This document shows positions 53,884 to 63,404 of a stretch of 64,000 bases of DNA, in pieces (positions within the stretch are counted from its first letter, which is position 1; each line of letters begins with the position of its first letter). The notes beneath the pieces are model-generated. The model made no database searches and was not told the DNA's origin. It was given only the letters and a program-made list of their open reading frames with translations. Position numbers and translations under genes: made by a program. The DNA comes from Gluconobacter sp. Gdi (lineage in GTDB: Bacteria; Pseudomonadota; Alphaproteobacteria; Acetobacterales; Acetobacteraceae). The stretch covers positions 496,001 to 560,000 of the forward strand of contig NZ_BLJQ01000001.1 of assembly GCF_014132155.1 (NCBI RefSeq). The letters run 5' to 3'.

Positions 53884-54291
53884 TTACCAGCCGTTGCCGC
53901 GTGGAGCCACATAGCCGTTGCCCGTGGCATCACCGAGCTGGCCAGACTGGGTGTTGTTGCTGCCCTGATAGGCCGACCCGAATTTAGAAAGATTGGCGCC
54001 CGTTACGCTATCACGCTCCACACCGGCTTCATGATCCGGATCTGGCCCGTGCTCGAATTCCGTGCTCGGGGCATCTTGGTAGCCAGGCGGGAGGGACCGA
54101 TGACCGCGGGCACGGAAATGCTCGCCACCATTGGCTTTCTGTTCGGCGCCCGGCACCTGGGACTGAGTGCTGTTCTGCGAGGGTGCTGCATCATAAGGCT
54201 GGCCGAAAGTGGCAGTCTGCGCCTGAGCCACCCCTCCCAGTAAAGCAGTTGCCAGCAGGGCGTGGCAGAAAAAGTGGGAAGAGGGCAGCAT
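53884..54291 (-). CDS. Small secreted hypothetical protein
   Basis: The 135-residue product has a signal peptide (LLATALLGGVAQAQ, cleavage near residue 25). The mature protein is polar and disordered-looking, rich in Gln, Asn, Gly and Pro, with no domain I recognise. It was preferred over the overlapping plus-strand frame because of the signal peptide and because it fits the space between hydrolase and alkB. The ribosome-binding site is weak. Confidence 0.55.
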   Translation of the reverse strand: MLPSSHFFCHALLATALLGGVAQAQTATFGQPYDAAPSQNSTQSQVPGAEQKANGGEHFRARGHRSLPPGYQDAPSTEFEHGPDPDHEAGVERDSVTGANLSKFGSAYQGSNNTQSGQLGDATGNGYVAPRGNGW

Positions 54292-54425
54292 GGGATCTGG
54301 TCCTGAGCCAATTCATGGAAATCAACGGCCCCATCACCATATGGAAAGCAGAACCGCATATTTTTTTATAATCGGTCCGCTTGGGCTGAGGTTCAAGAGT
54401 TCTTTTCATCTCGAATTATTGGAGC

Positions 54426-54431
54426 AGGAGG
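54426..54431 (+). promoter_or_regulatory. Shine-Dalgarno sequence fixing the alkB start
   Basis: AGGAGG stands five bases before a GTG at 54437. Translation from this GTG gives a protein whose length and active-site numbering match E. coli AlkB almost exactly. Confidence 0.8.
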
Positions 54432-54436
54432 AAGAC

Positions 54437-55093
54437 GTGGAGGATCTCTTTGCTGGAATGCGGGGCCGTACGGACCTTGGAAGTGGTGCGGTCTGGCTCC
54501 CTGGCTTTGCCGACTCCGTTGCAGAACAGCTGTTGCAGCATGTCCATCTCCTCTCTCAGGCTTCCCCTTTCCGCTTCATGATAACGCCGGGTGGTCGGCC
54601 TATGTCCGTCGCCATGACCAGTTGCGGGGCCTGTGGGTGGTATACGGACAAGCGCGGCTATCGGTATGTTCGGCAAGACCCGTCGACTGGTCATCCATGG
54701 CCGGAGATGCCGGATATATTTCGTCACATCGCTGTAGCCGCAGCAGTTGAGGCAGGGTTTCCGGATTTTTCTCCCACGTCCTGTCTGGTGAACCGCTATG
54801 AGGCGGGCGCGAAGATGGGGCTCCATCAGGATCGGGATGAAGACGACCTGGCGTCTCCGATTGTGTCTGTTTCTCTGGGCGTTCCAGCCCGATTTGCTTT
54901 TGGCGGTATGCTAAAGACAGACCCGGTCAGGCGCTTTGATCTGAGGCATGGAGATGTCGTGGTCTGGGGTGGGGCTTCCCGGCTGGCGTGGCATGGCGTT
55001 TCCCCTGTGCGTGAAACATTCCATCAGCAGACAGGTGCCATGCGTTACAATCTAACTTTTCGCGCTATCAACCCGGCGCTTTTTCAGCCATAA
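54437..55093 (+). CDS. alkB: Alpha-ketoglutarate-dependent DNA dioxygenase AlkB
   Basis: The 218-residue enzyme removes alkyl groups from 1-methyladenine and 3-methylcytosine using iron and 2-oxoglutarate. Iron ligands are His130 and Asp132 (LHQDRDE) and His186 (AWHGV); 2-oxoglutarate is bound by Arg residues in MRYNLTFR. SPFRFMITPGGRPMSVAMTSCG and HGDVVVWGGASRL are near-identical to the E. coli protein. The GTG start at 54437 is used; a frame starting at 54290 would add 49 unrelated residues. No ada gene is adjacent. Confidence 0.95.
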   Translation: MEDLFAGMRGRTDLGSGAVWLPGFADSVAEQLLQHVHLLSQASPFRFMITPGGRPMSVAMTSCGACGWYTDKRGYRYVRQDPSTGHPWPEMPDIFRHIAVAAAVEAGFPDFSPTSCLVNRYEAGAKMGLHQDRDEDDLASPIVSVSLGVPARFAFGGMLKTDPVRRFDLRHGDVVVWGGASRLAWHGVSPVRETFHQQTGAMRYNLTFRAINPALFQP

Positions 55094-55141
55094 ACAGCGC
55101 CCCGCAATTTTGTTCACTTCCCGACCCCCGGAGGGCATTCA

Positions 55142-56536
55142 ATGCACCCCTCGACCAAGACCCAGACGTCCACCAACACGATGTCATGGTCTCCTGCAAG
55201 CTGGCGTTCCCGTCCGATCGTCCAGGCCCCGTCTTATGAAGACGAAGCTGCGCTTGCTGCTGTCGAGGCTCGTCTGCATCGATATCCCCCGCTGGTTTTC
55301 GCGGGTGAAGCCCGCCGCCTGAAGACGCGTCTGGCCGCAGCATCCCGCGGTGAAGCCTTTGTGCTTCAGGGTGGGGCCTGCGCGGAAAGCTTTGACGAAT
55401 TTACCGCAGATATCGTCCGCGACACCTTCCGCGTGCTGCTTCAGATGGCTGTGGTTCTGACATTCGCCGCCAAGGTGCCTGTCGTGAAGATTGGCCGTAT
55501 GGCGGGTCAGTATGCCAAGCCGCGCTCGTCCAATACGGAAACGATCGATGGTGTGACGCTGCCGTGTTACCGCGGTGACATCATCAATGGTCCAGAATTT
55601 ACGGCGGCTTCCCGTATTCCTGATCCTGCCCGCATGGAAACGGGGTATTTCCAGTCCGCTGGCGTTATGAATCTCCTGCGTGCGTTTGCAAACGGCGGCT
55701 ATGCAAACCTGCATCAGGTCCATAGCTGGAACCTCGGCTTTGTGGAGCGCTCACCGCTCGCAGCGCGCTATCAGGATCTGGCGCATCGTATTGATGAAAC
55801 GCTGTCCTTTATGCGGGCTTGTGGCTTCGACAGTGCCGCATCCCAGATTGATGAGACGGAATTCTACACCTCTCACGAGGCGCTGCTCCTGCCATATGAG
55901 CAGGCCCTGACGCGGATCGACAGCACCAGTGGTGACTACTACGATTGCTCGGCGCATTTCCTGTGGATCGGGGATCGCACCCGTCAGCCGGATGGCGCGC
56001 ATGTCGAGTTCCTGCGTGGCGTTCAGAATCCGATCGGCATCAAGGTTGGTCCGACGACCACAGTTGAGGATCTGGAGAAGCTGCTCGAAATCCTGAACCC
56101 GAACGATGAAGCCGGCCGGATCACGCTGATCTCGCGTATGGGCAAGGACAAGGTGCGCGAGCATCTGCCGCCGCTGCTTGACGCTGTCATCAAGACGGGT
56201 CGTACGGTCACATGGCTCTGCGACCCGATGCATGGCAACACCACCACGACATCCAGCAAGGTCAAGACGCGTTCGTTCGAGAGCATTCTGGGCGAAGTGC
56301 TTGGTTTCTTCGATGTGTTTGAAGCCGCAGGCCGTCGTCCGGGCGGTATCCACCTTGAAATGACAGGTCAGGATGTGACCGAATGCATCGGTGGCGCCCA
56401 GTGTCTGACGGAAGCTGATCTGGGTGATCGGTATGAAACATTCTGTGATCCGCGCCTTAATGCGGAACAGTCGCTTGAAATGGCGTTTCTACTTGCGCAT
56501 GAACTGACAGGCCGACGAGCAGGAAAGCAGGAATGA
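55142..56536 (+). CDS. 3-deoxy-7-phosphoheptulonate synthase, class II
   Basis: The 464-residue enzyme joins phosphoenolpyruvate and erythrose 4-phosphate in the first step of the shikimate pathway. Class II (plant-like) features are visible: [93 protein letters not shown] and [20 protein letters not shown] precedes the ATG. Its stop overlaps the start of the nicotinate phosphoribosyltransferase gene as ATGA. Confidence 0.96.
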   Translation: MHPSTKTQTSTNTMSWSPASWRSRPIVQAPSYEDEAALAAVEARLHRYPPLVFAGEARRLKTRLAAASRGEAFVLQGGACAESFDEFTADIVRDTFRVLLQMAVVLTFAAKVPVVKIGRMAGQYAKPRSSNTETIDGVTLPCYRGDIINGPEFTAASRIPDPARMETGYFQSAGVMNLLRAFANGGYANLHQVHSWNLGFVERSPLAARYQDLAHRIDETLSFMRACGFDSAASQIDETEFYTSHEALLLPYEQALTRIDSTSGDYYDCSAHFLWIGDRTRQPDGAHVEFLRGVQNPIGIKVGPTTTVEDLEKLLEILNPNDEAGRITLISRMGKDKVREHLPPLLDAVIKTGRTVTWLCDPMHGNTTTTSSKVKTRSFESILGEVLGFFDVFEAAGRRPGGIHLEMTGQDVTECIGGAQCLTEADLGDRYETFCDPRLNAEQSLEMAFLLAHELTGRRAGKQE

Positions 56537-57723
56537 ATTCTTCCGTTTCTCAAAGCGCATTAGAACAGTCCAGCGGTGCCATTGGCCCGCTGGATCAAAA
56601 AACAATTGAATCCAGGACAGACGCCTACTTCGGGCGAACCCGAAAAATCGTCGAACATTTTGGTGATGCGAAAGTCACCTATGCAGTTTTTATCCGTCGC
56701 CCGGTCATTGCGGCCTGTGGCATAGCAGTGACCTGGCTGCGGAATGTGGCCAAGGCCCAGAGTTTCGATCTCCATATCCGCGAAGTTTATGAAGAAGGGC
56801 AGTGGGTCGGCGCGGGTGAACCGCTTCTGTATCTGACTGGCCCGTTCACAAAACTGGCTCCTCTGGAAACTCTCGTCCTTCAACGCCTGGGCGCTGCTTG
56901 CGTGGCTGCCCACAATGCTTACCAGATGGCCATGGCATTACCGGAAGTCCCGTTCCTGGCGATGGAAGCGCGTCATTGCGCGGGCTTCGAGATGCAGGAA
57001 CAAATGGGCTATGCGGCAGCCGTCGGCTCCCGTGCGGCCCAGAGGGAAGGGGCGCGTGGTTTCATTGGCAATGCCAACGATGCAACGGCCGGATTCTTTG
57101 GGCAGGAGCATGGTCTTGGGACCATGCCGCACGCCTTGATCGGTTATGCCGGTTCAACGCTCCGGGCGGCCGAGATGTATGCGGAAGTCTACCCGAATGA
57201 CCCCCTGACCATTCTGGTAGACTATTTCGGGCAGGAAGTGACGGATGCGCTGGAAGTGTGTCGACGTTTCCCGGAGAAAGCTGCTGCCGGGCAGTTGAGT
57301 GTCCGCCTCGATACGCATGGTGGGCGCTTTCTGGAAGGGTTGGACCCACAGTCGTCTTACGCCGTGCTGGAACGCTACACGCCGGGCACGATCCGTCGTT
57401 ACCGCTCTGACGCAGAACTGCGGGATCTGGTTGGCACGGGTGTTTCGGCTGCTGCAATCTGGCGGATGCGCGAAGCTCTGAACGAGGCTGGTTTTCCGAA
57501 GGTGAAAATCACGGTGTCGTCAGGGTTCAATGTGTCCAAGTGCACGAGCATGCGGGATGCTCATGCGCCGATTGATGTTGTCGGCAGTGGCTCTTTTATT
57601 CCGGATCGTTGGTCCGAAACCTATGCAACGGCAGACATCGTGGCCTATGACGGCACGCTTCGCGTCAAGGTTGGGCGTGAATTTCTGCTGAACAAGGCAA
57701 AAGCCGAACAGGAGGTCTCATGA
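56533..57723 (+). CDS. pncB: Nicotinate phosphoribosyltransferase
   Basis: The 396-residue product belongs to the nicotinate/nicotinamide phosphoribosyltransferase fold, which makes nicotinate mononucleotide for NAD salvage. Visible family parts are [11 protein letters not shown] at the N end, [44 protein letters not shown] (core [13 protein letters not shown]), [14 protein letters not shown] and [12 protein letters not shown]. The symbol is given by family; subgroups differ in sequence from E. coli PncB. It is coupled by four-base ATGA overlaps to the genes on both sides. Confidence 0.88.
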   Translation: MNSSVSQSALEQSSGAIGPLDQKTIESRTDAYFGRTRKIVEHFGDAKVTYAVFIRRPVIAACGIAVTWLRNVAKAQSFDLHIREVYEEGQWVGAGEPLLYLTGPFTKLAPLETLVLQRLGAACVAAHNAYQMAMALPEVPFLAMEARHCAGFEMQEQMGYAAAVGSRAAQREGARGFIGNANDATAGFFGQEHGLGTMPHALIGYAGSTLRAAEMYAEVYPNDPLTILVDYFGQEVTDALEVCRRFPEKAAAGQLSVRLDTHGGRFLEGLDPQSSYAVLERYTPGTIRRYRSDAELRDLVGTGVSAAAIWRMREALNEAGFPKVKITVSSGFNVSKCTSMRDAHAPIDVVGSGSFIPDRWSETYATADIVAYDGTLRVKVGREFLLNKAKAEQEVS

Positions 57724-58172
57724 GTGACGAACCCGAAAACCCTGGAACGGAAACCGCCGGGCAGGGCCAGTCCTGGAGTGTCAGGATCATCGATCTCTCC
57801 GGCGCATCTGAGGACGATACTGTGGAAGTCGTAAAAGACTTCATGGACCTGATGCACGCCAATGCTTACGCCCGCGCCTATGTGCGAGACAGTATTGAGC
57901 GCTGCCGTGTTTCCGGTGCGACAAGTCGTGAAGTGCTGGAAAGCTGGATGGCTTTTGGTGAGAACGCGGAAGTTGTTGATGCGGGAGATGATGGCTGGAA
58001 GTCGTCCACGGAACTGGATGACTTCGTTGCCAATCGGGCGACACCCATGGAGCGCGACTGGCGCGCTATTGATCCGCGTCGTCTCGTGGATGACGACGAG
58101 ATTGCTGGTCCTCCAGACGATGACGAAGATGATGAAGACGACGAAAATACCCACGAAGTCATTCGTCACTGA
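57720..58172 (+). CDS. Unidentified acidic 150-residue protein
   Basis: The ATG overlaps the stop of the phosphoribosyltransferase gene. The protein has a folded-looking centre (WSVRIIDLSGASEDDTVEVV, then VKDFMDLMHANAYARAYVRDSIERCR and EVLESWMAFGENAEVVD; each is quoted in part) and a very acidic tail (DDDEDDEDDENTHE). I recognise no family. Translational coupling to NAD salvage and aromatic synthesis suggests a regulatory or accessory role for one of these enzymes, which is inference. A hairpin follows the stop. Confidence 0.75.
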   Translation: MSDEPENPGTETAGQGQSWSVRIIDLSGASEDDTVEVVKDFMDLMHANAYARAYVRDSIERCRVSGATSREVLESWMAFGENAEVVDAGDDGWKSSTELDDFVANRATPMERDWRAIDPRRLVDDDEIAGPPDDDEDDEDDENTHEVIRH

Positions 58173-58179
58173 ATAAATG

Positions 58180-58215
58180 GCTGCCCTTGTGAGACTACTG
58201 TTTCACAAGGGCAGC
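58180..58215. terminator. Stem-loop after the aroG-pncB operon
   Basis: GCTGCCCTTGTGA (58180-58192) pairs perfectly with TCACAAGGGCAGC (58203-58215) around a 10-base loop. It starts eight bases after the stop of the last gene and is probably a terminator, though the following sequence (ATCCCC) has no U tract. Confidence 0.6.
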
Positions 58216-58262
58216 ATCCCCGCACCGAGTGGGGTCACAAAATATCCACATGACTTGGGATC

Positions 58263-58280
58263 TGTAACTGTTACGTTACA
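58263..58280. promoter_or_regulatory. Palindromic site upstream of the M16 peptidase gene
   Basis: TGTAAC and GTTACA flank six bases that themselves complete GTAACTGTTAC, a second palindrome. The site ends 23 bases before the start codon, next to TTGACC. It looks like an operator for a dimeric repressor such as a TetR-type protein, but no regulator gene is adjacent. Confidence 0.35.
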
Positions 58281-58303
58281 TTGACCGATACACTGATGAA
58301 GTC

Positions 58304-60973
58304 ATGTCGATGCATATTTTTCAAAAGACATTTCTGGCGATTTCCCTGCTCACGGGTCTGGTCTGCTCAACGGCTTATGGCGCAGACATTGGGCGCGAAA
58401 CTTTGCCGAATGGTTTGCGGGTGGTTGTGGTCCGCAATCCGATCGCCCCTGCTGTCAGCGTGCAACTGACCTATATGGTGGGGTCTGCTGAGGCTCCAAA
58501 AGGCTTTCCGGGGACAGCCCATGCGCTTGAGCACATGATGTTCCGTGGAACGCCAACGCTCAGCGGAAATCAGCTTTTAACAGTTATAGGAACGCTGGGA
58601 GGTCAGTTCGATGCTTTTACGCAAACCGACCTGACTCGTTACCACTGTTTGATACCGGCGCAGGATCTGGATGTTGTCCTGCATATGGAAGCTGACCGGA
58701 TGCAGCATCTCTCACTGGATGCAGGGCTCTGGGCGAAAGAGCGGGGTGCGATCGAGCAGGAAGTATCCAGGGATCTTTCGAGCCCTAATTTCAGGCTGAA
58801 AGAACAAATGAATTCTATTCTGTTTGAAAACAGTGGCTACGATTATTCGCCGTTAGGAACCCGGCCGTCTTTCGAGGCGACAGACGTGAAGCTCCTACGA
58901 GATTTCTACAGTAAATGGTATGTGCCCAATAATGCTGTTCTGGTTATTGTCGGAGATGTCGATCCGGCTGCGACCCTGAAGCATGTTGAACAGATCTTCG
59001 GGTCTATTCCCGCACATCCGCTTCCAGAGCGCCCGAAGGCTCCTGTTGCACCGGTTGTTCCCCAGTCCTTGAGTATGCAGTCAAATTATGCGGTCGATGG
59101 GGTTGGGCTATTCTGGAGAGGACCCACTCTCCGCGATAGCGATGCTCCGGCTGCAGTTCTATTGGACGCAGTTCTTTCGAACCGTCGTGGGCCCCTCTAC
59201 AAATTGGTGCTGCAACATAAGGCGCTGTCGGCGGACTTGGGTATCGCTCGGGGTCTTCACACGGGAACCGTTCAAGCATCTCTGACAATTCCCAGAGGAG
59301 GCGACCCAAAGGCGGCTATGGCCCTTCTCAAGGCGACACTTATTGAAATTCGGGCCAAGGGTGTATCGGCGGATGTGCTCGAGGGTATGAAAAAAGGGGC
59401 GCTTTCCTCTAAAGATTTTGAAAAGAACTCCATTGCAGGGCTCGCTAGCCAATGGTCTGCCGCTCTGACAGCAGAGAATGCCGATAGCCCCGATGCTGTC
59501 TACGATCGTTTTGCGAAAGTGACTGTGCAGGACGTCAATGCTCTGGCGCGTAAACTGCTGGATCCGGAACGTGCCGTTGCGGTGACGATGCTGGCATCAG
59601 ATCATGCAGTTTCGCCAGCAGGAAAAGGCTTTGGTGGTGCAGAATCCTTTGGCGGTCAGGCGGGCGCGACGGGGCCGCTGCCTGATTGGGCCAAGCCGAT
59701 TGAGAACGTTCCCGCGCCCCCAATCTACGTCGCGCCGGATGCAGACTTCATGCTTCCAAATGGTCTGCGGGTGCTGGTGCGAACCAGACATGTCAGTCCA
59801 ACGGTGTTTTTGTTTGGGTACATAAAGTCCGACCCTGACATGCAGGCCCCAACCGGAAAAGAGGGCGTTGCCGCCCTGACAGGTCAGTTGTTTTCGTTCG
59901 GATCAGTTACACGAGGCCGGGAGACATTAGAGAAAAATCTGGATGATCTGGCAGCTACTGCAAGAGGCGGGACCAATTTTTCCATCCGGAGCCGGACACA
60001 GGATTTCGGTGCCGCCCTTACCATTTTGGCAGACCTGGAACTGCATCCGGCGTTCCCCCAATACGCGTTTGATTTGATACGTCAGAACATGATCCGTCTG
60101 CAGGCAGGTGCTGAGCAGATGCCTGCCTATCGTTTTCAGAGAAGCATCACGAACACATTGATGCCGGAAGGTTTTCCCTCTCGTCGCATGCAAACCGTGA
60201 AGACACTATCGGATCTGACCCGTGAGGATGTGCTGTCCTATTACACGTCCGTTTATCGGCCAGATATGACGACGATAGAAGTTGTTGGTGACATTTCCGT
60301 CGAAGAGGCACGCAGAAAGATCACAGCGGCCTTTGGGGATTGGAAAGCCAGCGGACCAAAGCCAGATGTGGATTTGCCAGCCCTTCCATTGCGTACCCTT
60401 CCGGAAGTCCAGTCCGTCAATGATCCTGTTCGGTCACAGAATATGGTGATTATCGCACAGGCGAATGCCCACGGATGGAATGATCCTCAGCGTTACAACA
60501 TGATGCTGGCTGATACCATGTTAACCAACGGCCCCGACAGTCGCCTGTATCGGGATCTGCGGATCAGAACGGGATATGTTTATACTGTCGGATCGATGGT
60601 CTTTGCCCAGAAAAATTTTGGAACCTACAGTGTGAGTTTCGGGGCTGATCCGGGCTCCGTGAAGGTCGCGCGGCAGCATGTTCTGCAAGAGCTGCAAAGC
60701 ATGGCAGCAAAGCCAGTCCCAGTTGAGGAACTGAACAGGGCCAGAGCACATCTGATCCGCGAAATGATTATCTCAAACGCGACCATGGTGGCGCCCAGTC
60801 GCAGGGACGCAAATCTGATATTGCGCGGACTTGGCTGGGAGCATTTGAACGATGCTGCCAGAGCCTATCAGGCCGCGACCCCGGAGAGCGTTCGTGATGC
60901 TTTTAAGAGCTATGTCCGCCCGGATGAATTTGCGACGTTCGTATTGGGGCAGATGCCTCAAGGTTTGAATTAA
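58304..60973 (+). CDS. Periplasmic M16-family zinc peptidase with two M16 domains
   Basis: The 889-residue protein has a signal peptide (residues 1-26, ending AYGA). The first M16 domain carries the inverted zinc motif HALEH (His73-x-x-Glu76-His77) and the distal Glu in ERGAIEQEVSRD. The second half (from about residue 480, VAPDADFMLPNGLRVLVRTRHVSP quoted in part) is a second M16 unit without HxxEH, as usual for an inactive partner domain. Such proteins resemble pitrilysin/PqqF-type peptidases that clear peptides in the periplasm. The 5' side holds a palindromic site. Confidence 0.92.
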   Translation: MSMHIFQKTFLAISLLTGLVCSTAYGADIGRETLPNGLRVVVVRNPIAPAVSVQLTYMVGSAEAPKGFPGTAHALEHMMFRGTPTLSGNQLLTVIGTLGGQFDAFTQTDLTRYHCLIPAQDLDVVLHMEADRMQHLSLDAGLWAKERGAIEQEVSRDLSSPNFRLKEQMNSILFENSGYDYSPLGTRPSFEATDVKLLRDFYSKWYVPNNAVLVIVGDVDPAATLKHVEQIFGSIPAHPLPERPKAPVAPVVPQSLSMQSNYAVDGVGLFWRGPTLRDSDAPAAVLLDAVLSNRRGPLYKLVLQHKALSADLGIARGLHTGTVQASLTIPRGGDPKAAMALLKATLIEIRAKGVSADVLEGMKKGALSSKDFEKNSIAGLASQWSAALTAENADSPDAVYDRFAKVTVQDVNALARKLLDPERAVAVTMLASDHAVSPAGKGFGGAESFGGQAGATGPLPDWAKPIENVPAPPIYVAPDADFMLPNGLRVLVRTRHVSPTVFLFGYIKSDPDMQAPTGKEGVAALTGQLFSFGSVTRGRETLEKNLDDLAATARGGTNFSIRSRTQDFGAALTILADLELHPAFPQYAFDLIRQNMIRLQAGAEQMPAYRFQRSITNTLMPEGFPSRRMQTVKTLSDLTREDVLSYYTSVYRPDMTTIEVVGDISVEEARRKITAAFGDWKASGPKPDVDLPALPLRTLPEVQSVNDPVRSQNMVIIAQANAHGWNDPQRYNMMLADTMLTNGPDSRLYRDLRIRTGYVYTVGSMVFAQKNFGTYSVSFGADPGSVKVARQHVLQELQSMAAKPVPVEELNRARAHLIREMIISNATMVAPSRRDANLILRGLGWEHLNDAARAYQAATPESVRDAFKSYVRPDEFATFVLGQMPQGLN

Positions 60974-60992
60974 GAGCAGGATATTGCCGCTT

Positions 60993-61487
60993 GTGAATAA
61001 CAGAATTCTGGTCAGTGCCTGTCTGTTGGGTCAACCAGTCCGATATGATGGTAAGGCAAAAACCCTTCTGCATCCTGTGCTTCAACAATGGCAGGACGAG
61101 GGGCGACTGATCGTGGTTTGTCCTGAACTGGCGGGCGGTATGTCTGTGCCGCGGCCTCCGGCAGAGATAGAAGGGGGTCAGGCAGGCGGAAATGTCCTGA
61201 AGGGCGAAGCGCGCGTCATGGATACTTCCGGAGCGGACGTTACGGATGAATTCGTCGCCGGTGCACGCATCGCGCTCAACGTTGCCCAAACGCAGGGATG
61301 CAGGTTTGCATTACTGATGGAGGGCAGTCCGTCCTGCGGAAGCCAGACGATTTATGATGGCAGCTTTACAGGCCATAAACATGCCGGTGCGGGGGTAACG
61401 GCAGCTCTCTTGCAGCAGAATGGCATCCAGGTTTTTAGCCAGCATACAATCGAAGATCTTGAAGCGGCGTTGCGTCTGGCAGATTGA
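60993..61487 (+). CDS. DUF523-family protein
   Basis: The product (164 residues from a GTG at 60993; a TTG at 60984 is the alternative) starts ILVSACLLGQPVRYDGK, the DUF523 signature, and contains VCPELAGGMSVPRPPAEI and LMEGSPSCGSQTIYDG with conserved cysteines. Related to YbbK; the function is not firmly known, and the Cys pattern suggests metal or cluster binding. It lies 20 bases after the M16 peptidase gene and may share its transcript. Confidence 0.85.
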   Translation: MNNRILVSACLLGQPVRYDGKAKTLLHPVLQQWQDEGRLIVVCPELAGGMSVPRPPAEIEGGQAGGNVLKGEARVMDTSGADVTDEFVAGARIALNVAQTQGCRFALLMEGSPSCGSQTIYDGSFTGHKHAGAGVTAALLQQNGIQVFSQHTIEDLEAALRLAD

Positions 61488-61579
61488 AACCGCACTTTCC
61501 GATCTGCTGGTTGCAATTACTACGGATTTGTCATTAAGCACCCGTTTGACCAGGCGGCTCAGCAGTCTAAATTCAGGGT

Positions 61580-63397
61580 ATGAACAGTCTACACCCTTTC
61601 GCGCCTGCTGGCCCGTCCGCTCCTCCTGCCGAGAGCGGTACGCCGCCCCGCTGGGACCTGTCCGATCTCTATGCGTCGCTGGAAGACCCTGCGATTGAAA
61701 AAGATTTCGAGTCTTTGACGGTTGCGGCAAAGACTTTCAGCGAAACCTGGAAAGGCAAGCTCGGTCAGGCAGAAGGTGCTGCTCTGGCGAAGGCATTCGC
61801 AGAGTATGAGCGGATCGAGGAAGGGCTGGGGCGCATCGGCTCCTTCGCCCAGCTGGGTTTTGCCGCTCATACGACAGATCCGGTCTGGGGCCGCTTCACG
61901 CAGGGCGTTCAGGAGCGTGTCACTGACATTTCCGCTGACCTGCTCTTTTTCTCGCTGGAACTGAACCGTCTGGAAGACGACGTTCTGGCTAAAGTGTCAG
62001 CGGCGCCAGAAATGGCTAAATGGCAGCCGTTCCTGCGTGATTTGCGAGTGTTCCTTCCTTATCAGCTCTCGGATGAAGTCGAGCAGGTTCTGATGGACAA
62101 GTCCGTAACGGGACGAAGTGCCTGGAACCGGCTGTTTGACGAGACAATGGCGAGCCTGACCGTCACGCTCGATGGTGAGATCAAGCCGCTGGGCGCCGCG
62201 TTCAATACCCTAACGAGCTCAGAGCGCGAAAAGCGCGCTACAGCGGCCGAGCAGATCAGTGCTGTTCTGGCCGATAATTCCCGTCTGCTGACGATGATCA
62301 CGAACACGCTCGCCAAGGACAAGGCGATCGGAGACAAGCTGCGTGGTTATCCGCGTCCGTCCAGCAGTCGCAACCGTGGCAATATGGTTGAAGACGAAGT
62401 TGTGGACGCGCTGGTCAGCGCCGTTGATGAGGCTTACCCGCGTCTGTCCCATCGTTACTACGCGATGAAGGCCAAATGGCTCGGTTTGGAAAAGCTGGAA
62501 CACTGGGACCGGAACGCACCTCTGCCGGGCGTGGCTGACACGATTATTCCGTGGGAGAACGGCAAGGAGATCGTCCTGAATGCCTATACGGGTTTCGATC
62601 CGGCGCTTGGCGATCTGGTAAATCGCTTCCTGACGCACCCGTGGATTGATGCGGAAGTTGCGCCGGGCAAATCTTCGGGGGCGTTCGCACACCCAACAGT
62701 ACCCTCTGTCCATCCTTATATTCTGATGAACTATCATGGCCGTGCCCGCGACGTGATGACGCTGGCTCATGAGCTTGGGCATGGCGTGCACCAGATCCTT
62801 GCAGGCCAGAAGCAGGGTTATCTGAACTCTGCGACGCCTCTGACCCTGGCTGAAACAGCGTCCGTTTTTGGTGAGATGCTGACGTTCCAGTCTCTGCTCG
62901 ACCGGGAAACTGATCCGAAGCGCCGCTGTCATCTTCTGGCAGCGAAAGTGGAGGACATGCTGAACACGGTAGTCCGCCAGATCGCGTTCTATCAGTTTGA
63001 AGTTCGTGTGCATGATGAACGGGCTAAAGGCGAGCTGTCAGCCGAACAGCTTGGTGCCATCTGGCGTGACGTGCAGGAACGCAGCCTCGGCCCGGCGTTC
63101 CACTTCACGCCGGACTACGACACCTACTGGTCCTATATTCCGCACTTCGTGCATTCGCCGTTCTATGTGTATGCCTATGCGTTCGGGGACTGTCTCGTGA
63201 ATGCGCTGTATGGTGTTTACCAAGATCAGCCAGACGGTTTTGCTGATAAATATCGCACCATGCTCGAAGCAGGCGGAACACTACGCCACAAAGAACTTCT
63301 CGCTCCGTTCGGTCTTGATGCGACGGATCCGGGTTTCTGGCGTAAAGGACTGGATGTGATCTCGGGTCTGATTGATCAGCTCGAGCAGGAGGGCTGA
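61580..63397 (+). CDS. pepF: Oligoendopeptidase F (M3B family)
   Basis: The 605-residue cytoplasmic metallopeptidase degrades short peptides. The zinc site HELGH is at about residues 397-401 (MTLAHELGHGVHQIL), with the third ligand Glu in LAETASVFGEMLTFQ. The N-terminal part includes PPRWDLSDLYASLEDP, typical of PepF; the late YWSYIPHFVHSPFYVYAYAFG is also conserved. Length is normal. The next gene starts eight bases after the stop. Confidence 0.94.
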   Translation: MNSLHPFAPAGPSAPPAESGTPPRWDLSDLYASLEDPAIEKDFESLTVAAKTFSETWKGKLGQAEGAALAKAFAEYERIEEGLGRIGSFAQLGFAAHTTDPVWGRFTQGVQERVTDISADLLFFSLELNRLEDDVLAKVSAAPEMAKWQPFLRDLRVFLPYQLSDEVEQVLMDKSVTGRSAWNRLFDETMASLTVTLDGEIKPLGAAFNTLTSSEREKRATAAEQISAVLADNSRLLTMITNTLAKDKAIGDKLRGYPRPSSSRNRGNMVEDEVVDALVSAVDEAYPRLSHRYYAMKAKWLGLEKLEHWDRNAPLPGVADTIIPWENGKEIVLNAYTGFDPALGDLVNRFLTHPWIDAEVAPGKSSGAFAHPTVPSVHPYILMNYHGRARDVMTLAHELGHGVHQILAGQKQGYLNSATPLTLAETASVFGEMLTFQSLLDRETDPKRRCHLLAAKVEDMLNTVVRQIAFYQFEVRVHDERAKGELSAEQLGAIWRDVQERSLGPAFHFTPDYDTYWSYIPHFVHSPFYVYAYAFGDCLVNALYGVYQDQPDGFADKYRTMLEAGGTLRHKELLAPFGLDATDPGFWRKGLDVISGLIDQLEQEG

Positions 63398-63404
63398 AAA
63401 TACC

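Noticed and set aside
53779-54243. 154-codon plus-strand frame in the spacer before alkB
   Set aside because: The overlapping minus-strand frame has a clear signal peptide and a more natural composition, so only that one is annotated, with modest confidence.
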